NCBI GenBank assembly: GCA_016647705.1
Contig: CM028335.1
Coordinates: forward strand, 7,270,579-7,334,578
Length of the DNA stretch: 64,000 bases
Reading direction: 5' to 3'
DNA from: Eucommia ulmoides
Lineage: Eukaryota > Streptophyta > Magnoliopsida > Garryales > Eucommiaceae
Position 1 is the stretch's first letter; each line of letters opens with the position of its first letter. Below are positions 45,411 to 57,451 of the stretch, piece by piece. A model generated the notes under the pieces. The model was not told the origin of the DNA and searched no databases. It worked only from the letters and a program-made list of their open reading frames with translations. The position numbers and the translations under genes were made by a program.

Positions 45411-46992
45411 TTAAACGAATAAATGTAGATATTTATTTCTTATCTCATATTCTCTTTCCCACGTCGCTTCTTTCACGAAGTGACTATGCCATAACACCTT
45501 CACTAATAGAATTGTTTTTGTTTGCAACACTTGATCTTTATGTTTTAGAATCTGTACTGGCTCCTCAACGTATGATAAGTCTTCTTTCAATTTGATTGGC
45601 TGAGAAGTCAACACATGCGAAAGGTCTAACACATATTTTTTGAGCATTGAAACGTGAAAAACATCGTACAATCAAGACAACTCTGACGGTAGGACTAGTC
45701 AATAGGCCGCTGTACTGACCATTTCTAAAATCTCGTACCGCCCATTGTACCTCGAACTCAGTTTTTCCTTCTTCTCTAATCTCATGAACCTTTTCCACGG
45801 AGATATACATAAAAACACGTAATCACCTACTTCAAACTCCAACTCACGTCTACGTCTTTCGGCATAACTCTTTTGCCGACTCTGGACAATCATTAATTTT
45901 TCTTGAATCACTTTCACCTTTTTCGCCATCATCTGAACTATGTCAATTATCAACAATTTTTGTTCCCCAACTTCAGTCTAACAAACCGGAGTTCTGCATC
46001 TTCTACCATACAACGCTTCATACAGCGCTATCTCAATTGTCGAATGGTGGTTATTGTTATAGGAAAACTCTATCAATGTCAAATGATCATTTGAGCTACC
46101 AGGAAATTCTAGAATGCAATCCTTCAACATATCCTCCAATGTCTGAATTGTAACCTTTGATTGGCTATCAGTCTGAGGATGAAAAGCTGTACTGAATTTT
46201 AACTTGGTTCCCAGAGCAACATGAAGACTCGGCCAGAATTTCGATGTAAATTTTGGATCTCTATCCGACACTATGAAAACTAACGCATCATGCAATCTGG
46301 CAATCTCGTCAATATACAATTTTGAAAACTTGTCCATGAAGTACGTAGTTTTCACAGCCAGAAAATGTGTAGACTTTGTAAGTCTATCAACAATCACCCA
46401 AATGGAATTATGCCCTTTTTGAGTACGGGATAATCTCGAAACAAAATCTATTGTGATGTGTTCCCACTTCCATTCTGGGATGGGCAAAGCTGTAATAACC
46501 CTCTTGGATATTGGTGCTCAATCTTGATTTGTTGACTGACAAGACACCTGACAACAAATTTTGCAATTTCTCATTTCATTCCGTTCCACCAATAGTGTTC
46601 TCGTAAGTCTCGATAGATTTTGGTACTTCCTAGATACAATGCATACGCTAAGTTGTGTGTTTCTTCCAAGATATCTTTCTTCAAATCATCATTATTAGAC
46701 ACACACAATCTATTTCCAAACATCAAGGCTCCATCTTTATATCCAACACGATAGTTGGTTCTTTGACCATTTTTACTTCATCCCTGATCATCTCCAATTG
46801 ACCATCTAACTTCCGCGTCTCTATAATACGGTCAATTAACGTCGGCCTCAAGGTCAAAGTTGCAAGCAACGATGCTGTTTGACCCACTGCTAGCTGGACT
46901 CTCAAGGATTTTAGCTCAGCATATAGGTTAATATGAACAACTCGAAGGTGCGCAACCGAACCTATCGATTTTTGACTTAATGGATAGTACAA
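45411..46992 (-). pseudogene. Chromovirus integrase and chromodomain-like tail
   Basis: Integrase inserts element cDNA into the genome. The minus strand reads a degenerate linker (46992-46723), then the integrase core from 46487: WKWEHITIDFVSRL, DRLTKSTHFL, VSDRDPKFTSKFW, HPQTDSQSKVT. The first two catalytic Asp are present, but the Glu of the usual NGQSERT is replaced (SQSKV). A C-terminal stretch follows (YAERRRRELEFEVGDYVFL), then VFHVSMLKKYV, LSYVEEPVQIL and LVKVLWHSHFVKEATWE, the Tekay/Del-type chromodomain-like end (45671-45411). Multiple stops and frame changes: inactive. Confidence 0.9.
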
Positions 46993-48466
46993 TAATAATA
47001 TTTGATCAATTCCATCAAATGCCTCTGTCTTAAATTCAATTCTTTATGAGTAAACAAATATTTTAAACTCTGGTGATTAGTGTATATCTCTTAGGTTTCG
47101 CAATACAGATACTGTCTCCAGAGTTTTAAGTTAAAACACAATTGCCGCCAGCTTCAAATCATGCGTTGGGTAGTTATGCTCATGATTCTTTAATTGCCAA
47201 GAGGTATATGCAATCACATGCTCATGTTGCATCAGTACACAACCTAGACCTTGGTGTGAAGTGTTACTGTATATCACAAAGCCACCACCTTCTGTCAGGA
47301 GAAAAAGTATTGGCCCCGATATCAGTTTATTTTTCAGCTCCTGGAAGCTCTGTTCACATATGTCAATCTACTCAAATTTAGCTTCCTTGTGGGTCAAACA
47401 GGTTAACGGGGTAGATATGATAGCAAATCCATGTACAAACCATCGATAATAACCCGTCAATCTCAAAAAATATCGAACTTCTGTTACATTTTTTGGCTTT
47501 TTCCACTGAACAACAATTTCGACTTTCTTTGAGTCGACTTGAATACCATCACCCGAGATAACATGCCCCAAGAATACAACTATATCTAGTCAAAATTCAC
47601 ATTTACTGAACTTTACATACAATTGTTTCTCTCTCAAAATCCGTAGCACAATTTTGAGATGCTCTACGTGCTATTCTTTATTTTGAGAGTAAATCAGTAT
47701 ATCATCAATGAAAACGATGATAAATTGATCTAAATAATACTGAAAGATTTGATTCATCAGATCCATAAATGTATCAGGGGCATTTATCAACTCAAATGAC
47801 ATAACTAAAAATTCATGATGTCCATACCTCGTACGGAATTCCGTCTTCGACACGTCACTGTCTTTGGTTTTTATTTGATGATATCCGAATCAAAGATCTA
47901 TTTTCAAAAATACCCTGACCTTCTGCAACTGATCGAACAAATCATCAATTCTAGGCAACGGGTATTTATTATGAATCGTCACCTTGTTTAGTTTTCGATA
48001 ATCGATATACATCTTTAGAGTGCCATCTTTATTTCTTACAAACAACACTGGAGCTCCCTACGGAAAAACACGGGGTCTGATAAATCCACGGTGTAACAGA
48101 TCTTGTAACTGAATTTTCAGTTCTTTCAGTTCGGTAGGTGCCATGTGATAAGGTGAAATTGATATAAGAGAAGTACCCGGAAGTAATTCGATAATGAATT
48201 CAATTTTCCTATCTACTCTAACAATTTTCTGGAAACACATCGGGATAATCCCTGACGATTGGGATATCTTCCAGTTGTATCTCATTCTGACTGGTGTTAA
48301 TCACATGCTCGAGGTATCCCTGGCATCCCTTATTTAATAATTTCCTGGCCTCTAGGATTGAAATCAAACTGACAAGGGTAATGATTCTATTCTCTAAAAA
48401 CACAAACACTGACTCGCCTTGGACTCGAAAAGTAACTTCATTTTTTAAAATAATCAACTGTGGCAT
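46993..48466 (-). pseudogene. Chromovirus reverse transcriptase and RNase H, degraded
   Basis: From 48466 the minus strand shows the pre-RT motif [19 protein letters not shown], then [19 protein letters not shown] and [11 protein letters not shown]. Further down are [19 protein letters not shown] and [12 protein letters not shown] (47853-47671; the polymerase Asp pair is present as FIDD), then GHVISGDGIQVDSKKVEIV and the thumb/RNase H start KNVTEVRYFLRLTGYYRWF (47571-47368). RNase H is only partly readable down to about 46993. Several stops and frameshifts. Confidence 0.9.
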
Positions 48467-48542
48467 GATAGCCGGATAGCGAATTCAAACCCAGTATCAC
48501 ATCAAAATCGTGAATACTCAGGGGTAATATATCCACTAATAA

Positions 48543-48896
48543 TTATCTGTTACCAATGCCAAGCAGACCATTTTTATACATACTATCTATCAACACTGAC
48601 TCGCCCACATGGGTAAAGATAATAATACCATATGAGAGATAAGTAGAAAATTTTCGTACATGCATCATGAAGGTCATCGAAACAAATGAATGGGTACAAC
48701 CTGGATCGATAAGTATACGTGCATCTTTATTATATAAAGACATAATACCCGTAACCACATTTGGGGTAGCCTGAGCATCCTGCTGGGTAGTAGCAAATAC
48801 ATGCCCCCCGAGTTTGATGTCTACCAACCGATCCTCTACCTCTCCCTTGAACACTAATAGGGCCAACACTGCTTGTTGGCCTAGTGAGCTACCCAA
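48543..48896 (-). pseudogene. Chromovirus protease region
   Basis: The minus strand reads GGHVFATTQQDAQATPNVVTG, then ARILIDPGCTHSFVS. It matches the retropepsin segment (LFDSGATHSF) with D-P-G-C-T in place of D-S/T-G-A-T. The upstream sequence stops at about 48890, where an LTR inserted, separating this from gag at 51419. Confidence 0.85.
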
Positions 48897-48980
48897 TAGA
48901 AGGTGAATTGGGTAGTTATAAAAATTTGAATAATTTAACTCTTAAACACTTAATGAATCAAATAATCAATTTTATCCTAA

Positions 48981-49054
48981 ATCAATTATTATATTGTTAC
49001 GCAACGGATAAATGTTAATCAATTATTATATTGTTACGCAACGGATAAATGTTT
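48981..49054. repeat. 37-bp tandem duplication
   Basis: ATCAATTATTATATTGTTAC plus ...CGGATAAATGTTA occurs twice in a row (48981 and 49018) inside the nested LTR. Confidence 0.95.
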
Positions 49055-49750
49055 AAACTAAGTGCACACCTAAACAAAAATAAATAAAATAAACAAGGTA
49101 TAACACAATGATATATCCAGGTTCAGTAAGCTAGCATTATTTAATCAAGTCCTCCGAGCTCCACGGAGATTTGCACCCACTAAAAACCCAGATTTCTTTA
49201 AAGGTAGGAACCAAACCCTCATAATAATTATTTTCATAAGCTCAGAATCAACCTTTACAATTCTCTTTTCACAGGCTAAGAAAGAACCCTATATTTTTGT
49301 AGGCTTAAGACTAATCTAATTCTATTACAGGAAGAATCACAACCTAATTCTTTTATCAGGCTAAGAATCAAACCTTAAAAACACTCAAAGTATCCTTTTC
49401 CCAGGTAAAGATTGAACCTTTACAATTTACTAAGAAATGAACTCTATTCAAGAAGAATTTACACCTAATTTTTTTCAAGGGAAAAAAATAACCTAATCTT
49501 TTTATACTCTAGGTAAAGATCAAACCTTAATCTTTTTCCCAAAAAAGATTAAAACCCAAGTTACCCTGACTAGATACAACCTAACTGTATCTAATCCGTA
49601 TAAACTCACCAATTACAAAAATAATGAGTTTCTTCCCACTCGAAACTTCTACCGTCTCAATACAATTAAATTCAATTAATGTCCCGAAATTTGCTAGGGA
49701 TAGAATTTAATTAAGGAATTCAATATCTGATTATAATATGTGTGGGTAAC

Positions 49751-50008
49751 ACAAAATTAAACACGTAATCAGATAATCACAAAAATCGTTTTAAAAATAA
49801 TTTTTATGCTCTTAAAGTTTGAAAACGATTTTACTACTCCCTTTAAACCAAGAAATCAATAATAATATGAAATCAATAGCACAAAATTAAACACGTAATA
49901 AGATAATTACAAAAATTGTTTTAAAAATAATTTTTTTAGTCTTAAAGTTTGAAAACGATTTTACTACGATTTTCCAACCAAGCAATCAATAATAATATGA
50001 AATAAAAA
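49751..50008. repeat. 130-bp tandem duplication
   Basis: Starts ACAAAATTAAACACGTAAT at 49751 and again at 49881. The units differ by scattered substitutions. Confidence 0.9.
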
Positions 50009-50619
50009 ATAAGCTCAACAACTTGGAAAGATCTCACCAAGAAAACCACCGAAAGAATGTAGATTGAATTGCTAGACAACTCAAATCGGTGATACCAAAA
50101 CGATCAGTGCTATATCTATAGAACTTCTCACACAATATTTTCACAATTGATCACTCGAATATATCTCAGAATAATTTCTCTTAGTAAAGCTCAGAAATTT
50201 GATAGTTCTTGATAATGTGATGTATTATGATATAAAATTCACAGGTCTATTTAAGTTGATTTGAAACAAGCCCTCTAATGGCTAGTTTCCACAAGATATG
50301 ACATTAAAGTGCACCTATAGACCCCATATATCATAACCATTCAATCCTAGTATAATTCACTTAAATATGGCTTTTAAATATTTCAATTAAGTTCACAAAT
50401 TATTTCTCAATCACAAATCGCAAAGATATGAAGTATTTAATGAACCAAATTGAGAAACACTTCAATTATTTGTACCATATTTATAGGGATATCAAAATAG
50501 ATGTGTTATATCTTAAATATATTCAAATCCCCAAAATATCTCAATTAGATATACCAAAAACGGCTAATTAACGGCTAGTGTTGAATAGATCCTTAAAATT
50601 CTCGAAATCTCAACAAGAC

Positions 50620-50950
50620 AGTCGATTGACCGACCTCCAAACCATCGATTGACCGATCAATACATCATGTAAGCCAGGTTAGCCCTTAAGGGTAGTCAAT
50701 TAACCGAACCCCTAAGGGTCGGTTGATCGATCGATTCAGGATTAATTTCTAAGCCAAAATCGAGCCCTGCGTCGGTTGACTGATCCACTTTGGTTAGTTA
50801 ACCGATCGATACAGAGAGTTTCACTTGGATAATTAGGTTGACTAATCTCTCCTGGTCGGTTGACCAATCGATTCAGAGAGTTCTTATTTTCCAGCCCTAC
50901 GCCATTCGGTTGACCGATCCTCTTCCCTTCGGTTAACCGATCATTACTGG
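50620..50950. repeat. About ten CGGTTGACCGATC-like motifs
   Basis: Variants of (T)CGGTTGACCGATCGAT recur every 20-45 bases (first about 50622, last about 50930), with forms such as GGTTAACCGATC. Each is near-palindromic (GGTTAACC, GATCGATC). Confidence 0.85.
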
Positions 50951-51418
50951 AAGAAGTCATTCTCAATTGTTTTCAACTCCAAACTTCAATAATTTAATTT
51001 CCTTAACCAATTTCGTTTCTCGATTAACACATTTAACCCTAATATTCAATTTTAAATACTAATCTCACTTAGGTCAATTTTTATTTTTTCAATTTCACCT
51101 TGGAGCAAATAATTGAATACAAATTAGGATCCTATACTTTATCAAATTAAACACACAAATATATAATTCATCAATTTGTATCGTGTGTGATCATATTTCG
51201 GGATACATTAAGAGTAAAAGAGTGTTTAAGTTGTTTTCACCTAATTTCTTCGGAATCTTCAACACTCTTCACTTCTTCAACTTCAATCTTCGTATCCTTG
51301 ATAATTACTTTATGATTTAATCTTTAATAGAATTTTTTATACTGAAATACTCAACAAACACGTTAGTTCCACAAAAAATATCAACTCTTAATTGTCCATC
51401 AAAATCTCGGGATTAACA

Positions 51419-52493
51419 CTGCCTATACTGTTTACAGAGGGTATAGGAGTAACATCAAATTTTGGACAAAACGGAGACATGTGGCCTAACTCATAATAAT
51501 GGAAACATATTGGGCTCGCTATAGGATAATCTCTAACAAAATGATTCGGTGATCCACATTGATAGCATACGCCTGTCGTAACTCGGCTAAACGTCTAGCC
51601 TCTACCCTGACCTTGCTGGTCTGAACTTTGTCCAGGTACGTTCTATTGTCGCCCGGAATATGATTGTCGTGGGCCTAGGCTCCTAGCTGATTGATCGACT
51701 GTCGGGGTCCGAAAAAGTTGGGGTCGACGGCCAGGTCCCAGAGATGTGCTACCTGGACATCTACTAGATTGCTCGAATATGCTTTTCTTGTATTGCTCAT
51801 GATTTTGAGCGGCTTCCTGCACATATTTCTCTATTAATTTTGTTGTGTTCACTAATTTAGCATAACTTTTGATTTATCGGGCAGTCAACCTTGAACGTAT
51901 TTGCAAATCTAGCCCTTTTTGGAATCGTCTACATCTCGTCTCCTCGGTCTTGACCAAATCAGGGGCAAATCGGGACAAGACATCAAATTTGATTTCATAT
52001 TGCAAAACTGATACCTTTCCCTACTTTAGCAATATGAATTCTTTCTCCATCTCGAACTGATAAGATTCATAAACATATTTTTTTTATTAAATACTGCAAC
52101 AAATTGATCTCAGGTGATCTTTTGGTTTGGAATTGAAATTAGCCTTTTCATTTCCTCTCACCAATGTTCGTCTTCCCCCTTTAACTAGAAGGTGGCGAGA
52201 TGAAGTCGACTGTAATCAGTAATGCCCATCAGCTTGAATGCATGCCCTATGCTCCTCAACTAATTCTCAGCATTAGTAGGACCTGCAGTTTCCGAAAAAG
52301 TTGGGGGGTCCAACTCGAATATTTTCAAGAGTACAACCTGAGGATTGACTGTTTCGGTTTGGGCCTTCTAGCATTTCATCATCTTTGTCTGCTGCTTAGT
52401 CAGTTGTGCAACAACCTGTAATATTCTTTCAACAACATCCAATCCTATCTGTGGGGGTCCATAATTCCCATTACTTTTATTTTCACGATCCAT
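51419..52493 (-). pseudogene. Chromovirus gag
   Basis: ATG 52493 opens MDRENKSNG...QIGLDVVERILQVVAQL, the usual start region of this gag type. Capsid-like sequence continues with stops. MNTTKLIEKYVQEAAQ (51852) is the end of the capsid region. A pair of degenerate zinc knuckles follows at about 51570-51480: CYQCGSPNHFVRDYP (last Cys lost) and CFHYYELGHMSPFCP (second Cys lost). Frame breaks at several places. The 3' end is cut by the LTR at 48890-51418. Confidence 0.8.
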
Positions 52494-52699
52494 GTTCAAG
52501 GTCTGAAATGAAATTTAATAAATAAAAGGCAAACAATGCAACAAACAGTGCATGATGCAAATGTACTATTTAATCCCTTCTAAGCTGCTCAAGTAAAAGG
52601 CAATGACTTTTCCTCCTCGGTTTGTCAACACATTAAATTTAATACAAACTAAAAAATTAACAAAACACGTGAGCGCGCGCGCACACAGATAGCAGAATA
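52494..52699 (-). other. Chromovirus leader remnant
   Basis: Non-coding sequence upstream of gag. No tRNA primer-binding site or 5' LTR was found before the next element begins at about 52700, so the chromovirus has lost its 5' end here. Contains a CGCGCGCG run near 52673. Confidence 0.5.
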
Positions 52700-53127
52700 A
52701 TACGTCGCTACTTTCATCGCAAGTGTACGGGTCAAGTTTTGGTATAATGGGAAGAGTAGGGTTATCGTATCCACAGGGATTGGATTAGAATTGTCGTTAA
52801 GTACCGCGATTGTCATAACTTAACTTTATCTAGGCGACTCAATTTATAATTTTTATTAATAAAATATACTAAACTAAGTTAATTAAACTAATTGTCTAGG
52901 GATTAACTCCGTTCACTTAAATGTGTTCATTTTAGTCTACTTTACATTAACAACATTCAAATCTATCCGACAATCTAGGTATCAAAAATTCACTCACTAC
53001 TTCTTCCGAGTGTAAAGTGAATGAATATGCGACTTCATGTCAATGCCGAAGTCTCCCTCTAGTGTCTATACGACACTTGGTCATATGAGTCTCGCTCCAA
53101 CCTCATGGATTGCACACTTTCTAATAC
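52700..53127 (-). mobile_element. Partial LTR of family X (same family as 5438-7074)
   Basis: The minus strand of 52700-53127 matches 6610-7074 over nearly its whole length, including GTTAATCCCTAG, TTATGACAATCGCG, CAATCCCTGTGGATACGAT and CTTGCGATGAAAGTAGC. The rest of this LTR would lie past the Athila-like element, which inserted into it at 53128, and is not seen. Confidence 0.75.
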
Positions 53128-53636
53128 TGATCGTTCTCAATTTTATACTAATTTTTCAGCTTTAATCTACATTTTTAATAGTCTTTTTATTAATTTTTAA
53201 TTAGTAATAATATAATTTATTAGTTTTTGCAGAATAAAATTGAAAATAAAGAAACACAAAAAAACGATCGAAAAAATAAGCGAAAGGAACGAGAAATGGA
53301 AGATAAACCGGACCGACTCACCTGCGACTTGCAATTCGACCTACGGATCACACTTGGATCGGGTCAGACATGTGATGCACATCGATGGAAAGCTGGCCGT
53401 GATTTGTAAGGGATGATTTTTTTGGAAAAGGCAACCAGGGCCATTTATGGTCATTTAGTGGGATATTAAAGATCAATTAAAGAAACAAGAGGGGGTGGTC
53501 AGCAAAAAGGATTCTACTTATTTTTTTTTTCTTATTCATTTGGCTTGTATCTTGATTTATATTCTTCTTGGTCAAAACAAACAATAACTTTTTTGGGAGG
53601 ATTTTTTTTTTATTATTCATTTTTTTTTCCACTTTT

Positions 53637-53675
<39 letters not shown>

Positions 53676-54448
53676 CTTCAGTGGTTTTGTTTGGCCAAAT
53701 TGTTAGGGAGCTTCTTCAATGGTTTTGTTGAACATGTTTTGACGAAGAACAATCCATGAACGACTAAGGCATAAATCGGGTTAGGGTTGTATTTCTTCTG
53801 AAATTTATCTATGTAATTTTATCCTTATTCCAATTATATTTTATTCTTATGTGTGTAAGGTTGTAAAATGAAAATTTCAGTCTTAAACATTTTTCTTGAA
53901 TAATTAATGTTTTAAATGTTGTTATAGAGATTTAGATCTGAATTTATTCGTATCTCAAATGTTAGATCTAATACCTGTGGTTTAGATCTAACAGTTTTAC
54001 AATCAGTTTTAGTGGTATCGATACGACTTAATTGGATAAATTATACTGAATGATTAATTCACCTTATACAAGTTAATGTAAGAATTGAATCGTGAAGATA
54101 GTTTATCTCAATTAATTGGTCGATTTATCTTTCGCGATAATATTGGCTTGTAGTTAATATTACTTGATTACACACCGAATAAAAGAAATAAGAATAAAAT
54201 GTACAAGATAAAATGATGAATTTATGCATATCCCTAACCCGAACCTTTATATATATTTTATCTTAATTGATTAGTTTTCTGTTATTTCATTATTAAAATT
54301 CAAAACCAAACCAAAATCCTTTATTTCACTCAAGAAAAATATAATACAAAATTAATAGTTACAATCCAATTCCTATGGATCAACCCCGTACTTAAACACT
54401 ATACTACGATAATTGGCGCTTTAATTGGGAATTAAATTTGAGCGATCA
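53128..54448 (+). mobile_element. 5' LTR of the Athila-like element
   Basis: Starts TGATCGTTCTCAATT and ends AATTTGAGCGATCA, just before the primer site; 1321 bases, close to the 1356 of the solo LTR at 40778-42133 that has the same end. Contains a long poly-T (about 53641-53675). Confidence 0.75.
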
Positions 54449-54453
54449 AATTT

Positions 54454-54471
54454 TGGCGCCGTTGCCGGGGA
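54454..54471 (+). other. Primer-binding site, tRNA-Asp type
   Basis: TGGCGCCGTTGCCGGGGA is complementary to the 3' end of plant tRNA-Asp(GTC), which ends CCCCGGCAACGGCGCCA. It lies five bases after the LTR end. This primer is typical of Athila. Confidence 0.92.
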
Positions 54472-54544
54472 TTGACAACGTTAATTGATAAGTTTTGCTT
54501 ATTTTTCATCCATTTGTGTATATCCATATATTTATTTATTCATT

Positions 54545-54587
<43 letters not shown>

Positions 54588-55053
54588 TGTTTTGAATTGT
54601 TATTGTTTTTTTTTTTAAACTGTTATTGTTTTTTATTTTTACTATTTTGTTATTATTGTTTTTAAATTGTTACTGTTTTAAAACTATGTTTTTTCTTCTG
54701 AAAATCAGTAAAAAAAAAAATAAAAAAATTAGTGGACATCAAAGAAAACAACAAGTCATATTTATTTCATTTAATTTTATTTGTCATTATTACCGTGTGA
54801 ACACTCTATTGTTACAGATTAAAATTTGGTAACCGGGTTGAATTCAATTGTCATTACTACCTACGGACACAAAGTTCTACGTTCTAATTTACAAGTCTTG
54901 TTCTTTATTTTAATTTATTCTTTTTATTTATTTATTTTTTTTTAATTTTTTAGCTTATTGGATATTATCTCTTGAAAATTAAAAATTCAAAAAATAAAAA
55001 TAAAAATAAAAATAATTAATTGGTTTAGTATGTGACATTGAGGAAACCTATGC
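54472..55053 (+). other. Untranslated leader of the Athila-like element
   Basis: AT-rich, with (TTA)n at about 54551-54586. No coding signal. Confidence 0.6.
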
Positions 55054-57340
55054 ATGAACAATAGACGATCACATAATTATAAGGATACACTCTTAGACTC
55101 TATTTTAGATAACGTTCCTAGAAAAACGAGATCTAAATTTAATAATCCTATACTAGAACTAATTACCAAAGAAATTAATATAGGAGATATATCAAAATCC
55201 CTGAAGGAGTACTACATTCCTTCCTATGTACGTATCCCCTTCATGTATCCGCTTACCAATTGTAGTGGGTGAGAATAACTTTGAAATCAAATCGTCAATA
55301 ATTAAAATGTTACCTAATTATTATGGAATGAGCACAGAAAACTCATATAAACATTTAGATGAATTTTTGGAACTTTGTACAACTTTTAGAATATTCAATT
55401 TGTCTGACGATGCAGTTAGGTTAAGATTATTCCCGTTCTCCCTAAAAGATAAAGCTAAACATTGGATGCATTCTTTAGCCCCAGCTTCCATTGGAACTTG
55501 GGCTGATATGTAGAAAGAATTCCTTAAGAAATATTACCCTATAGGAAAAACAAATAAAGTGAGAAGGGCTCTTACTATGTTCACCCAATCTCCGGGTGAA
55601 CAATTCTATAAAAGTTGGGAACGATTAAAAGAATTATTGCGCCAATGTCCACATCATCAAGTACCAAGATGACAATTAGTGCAAAGCTTTTACGAAGGAC
55701 TAGATGGGAGAAACTGCTAAATGGTGGATGCTTCATGTGGAGGCACATTTCTCATGAAGTTTGAAGATGAGGTATGGGAATTATTTGAAAACCTAAGTGA
55801 AAATTCACTACAACATGATGCGTTAGGGAGAAGAGATAGAGGAAATTTAATCTCACCAATAACCAACCAAAGAGCTGGGATTAACGAAATAAATCAAAAT
55901 GACTTGTTAACAAATCTCTCAAAAGCCCTAGGATAATTGATGAGTCAATCTCAAACCTTTGAGCCTTGTACGTTGTGTCAAAGCGTATCTCATCCGATAA
56001 CTGATTGTCATCTCAGTTCTCAATATCCTAGATATGTACAAGAGCAATTTAATATTGCTCAATCAATGACGAGAAATGAGAACAATCCGTATTCTAACAC
56101 CTACAACCCTGGGTGGCGGAATCATCCTAATTTTTCGTGGCGACAATCAAATCAAGACCCACCAATGAATCAACCCCCAAGACAAAATTTTCAAAAGCAA
56201 TCTTAGCAGTACCCACAATCTCACCCATCTAATCAATATTTTCAATCCGCTAGAGACCCCCTGATGGACGAGTTAATATTTATAATAAAAAATCAATCTC
56301 AAGATATAGCAACCCTAAAGAATCAAATGGGTCAACTAGCTAACCAATCCCAAACCATATCAAACTTAGAGACACAAATGGGTCAACTAGCCAATACTAT
56401 GCATCATAGGGATCAGGAAAAACTTCCTAATTAACATGTGAGTAATCCTAAGGGACATTACATGACTGAGACTAGTGGTGCCAATGAACACGTTTAGGTC
56501 ATAACTACCCTTAGGAGTGGGTGGGTGATAGACAATAAGGTGGGAAGTAAGTCGAATGAAGAATTAGATGAAGATAATAATGGGGGTGAAGAGAGAGAAA
56601 ATAAAGAGAAAAATAGTGAAAAAGTAGACTCAACGAGTGAGTTGGTGCGACAAACTATTGAGGAGGATCCCATTTCCACTTCACTACCTATCCCAAGTGG
56701 TAAGGAACAATCTAGGTCTCAGCTAGAGGCATCTTATATACCTTCTGTCCCATTCCCGCAATGCTTAGACAAACCCTTACCAACAGACAAGAAATTCAAG
56801 AACATAGAAGAAATTCTTGAAATATTTAAGCAAGTGAAAATAAATCTTCCACTACTAGAGGCGATTAAGCAAGTACCAACATATGCTAAGTTTCTAAAAG
56901 ATTTATGCACACAGAAAAGAAAAGTAAAAAATCACGTGCTTAAAAAAATCTTTCTCACCGAACATGTGAGCTCTATTATGAAATATGAAACCCCATCTAA
57001 ATTTAAGGATCCAAGCACACCTACAATTTCATGCGTGATTGGTGATTATACCATTCATCATACTCTCTTGGATTTAGGTGCTAGTGTCAATCTTTTGCCA
57101 TTTTCGGTATATCAGAAACTTGGGCTAGGAACTTTGCAACCGGCATCAGTCACTCTTCAATTGGATAATAGATCAGTGAAGAAACCTTGAGGGGTGATAG
57201 AAGATGTCCTAGTTGGGGTAGACAAATTTTTCTTCCGTGTTGATTTCATTGTGCTAGATATGGAGCCTGTAGCGCATATGTCTTGACAAATCCTAGTTAT
57301 TCTTGGGAGACTATTTTTGGCCACAGCCAATGCATGCATT
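55054..57340 (+). pseudogene. Athila-like gag and protease, broken
   Basis: Gag begins MNNRRSHNYKD (55054). After a frame change come NNFEIKSSIIKML, ENSYKHLDEFLELC and DDAVRLRLFPFSLKDKAKHW (55270-55500), the conserved Athila capsid core. Further pieces: CGGTFLMKFEDEVWELFENL (about 55740), CTLCQSVSHPITDC (knuckle-like, 55965) and NPYSNTYNPGWRNHPNFSW (about 56090). A coiled segment with twice NxxxQMGQLAN lies at about 56310-56400. From 56525 the open frame of 221 codons has FKNIEEILEIFKQVKINLPL, YAKFLKDLCTQKRK and the protease motif LLDLGASVNLLPFSVYQKLG. Stops near 55511, 55669, 55934, 56204, 56432 and 57188 make it non-functional. Confidence 0.9.
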
Positions 57341-57451
57341 AATTGTAGAACTGGGGTTATGGATGTATCATTCGGGAATATTAAAGTGAGAATAATGTGT
57401 TTAATACTTCACAAGCGCCTTTAGGGGAGACTGACTCAAAATGCTTTATGC

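Larger units (their letters stand above)
48890..51418 (-). mobile_element. Nested LTR (Copia-like), about 2.5 kb
   Basis: It splits the chromovirus gag and protease. On the minus strand it begins TGTTAATCCCGAGATTTTGA at 51418, a typical Copia LTR start, and ends near CCCAATTCACCTTCTATTGG at about 48890. The inner sequence is non-coding. The two ends are placed by where chromovirus coding stops; no matching target duplication was found. Confidence 0.6.
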
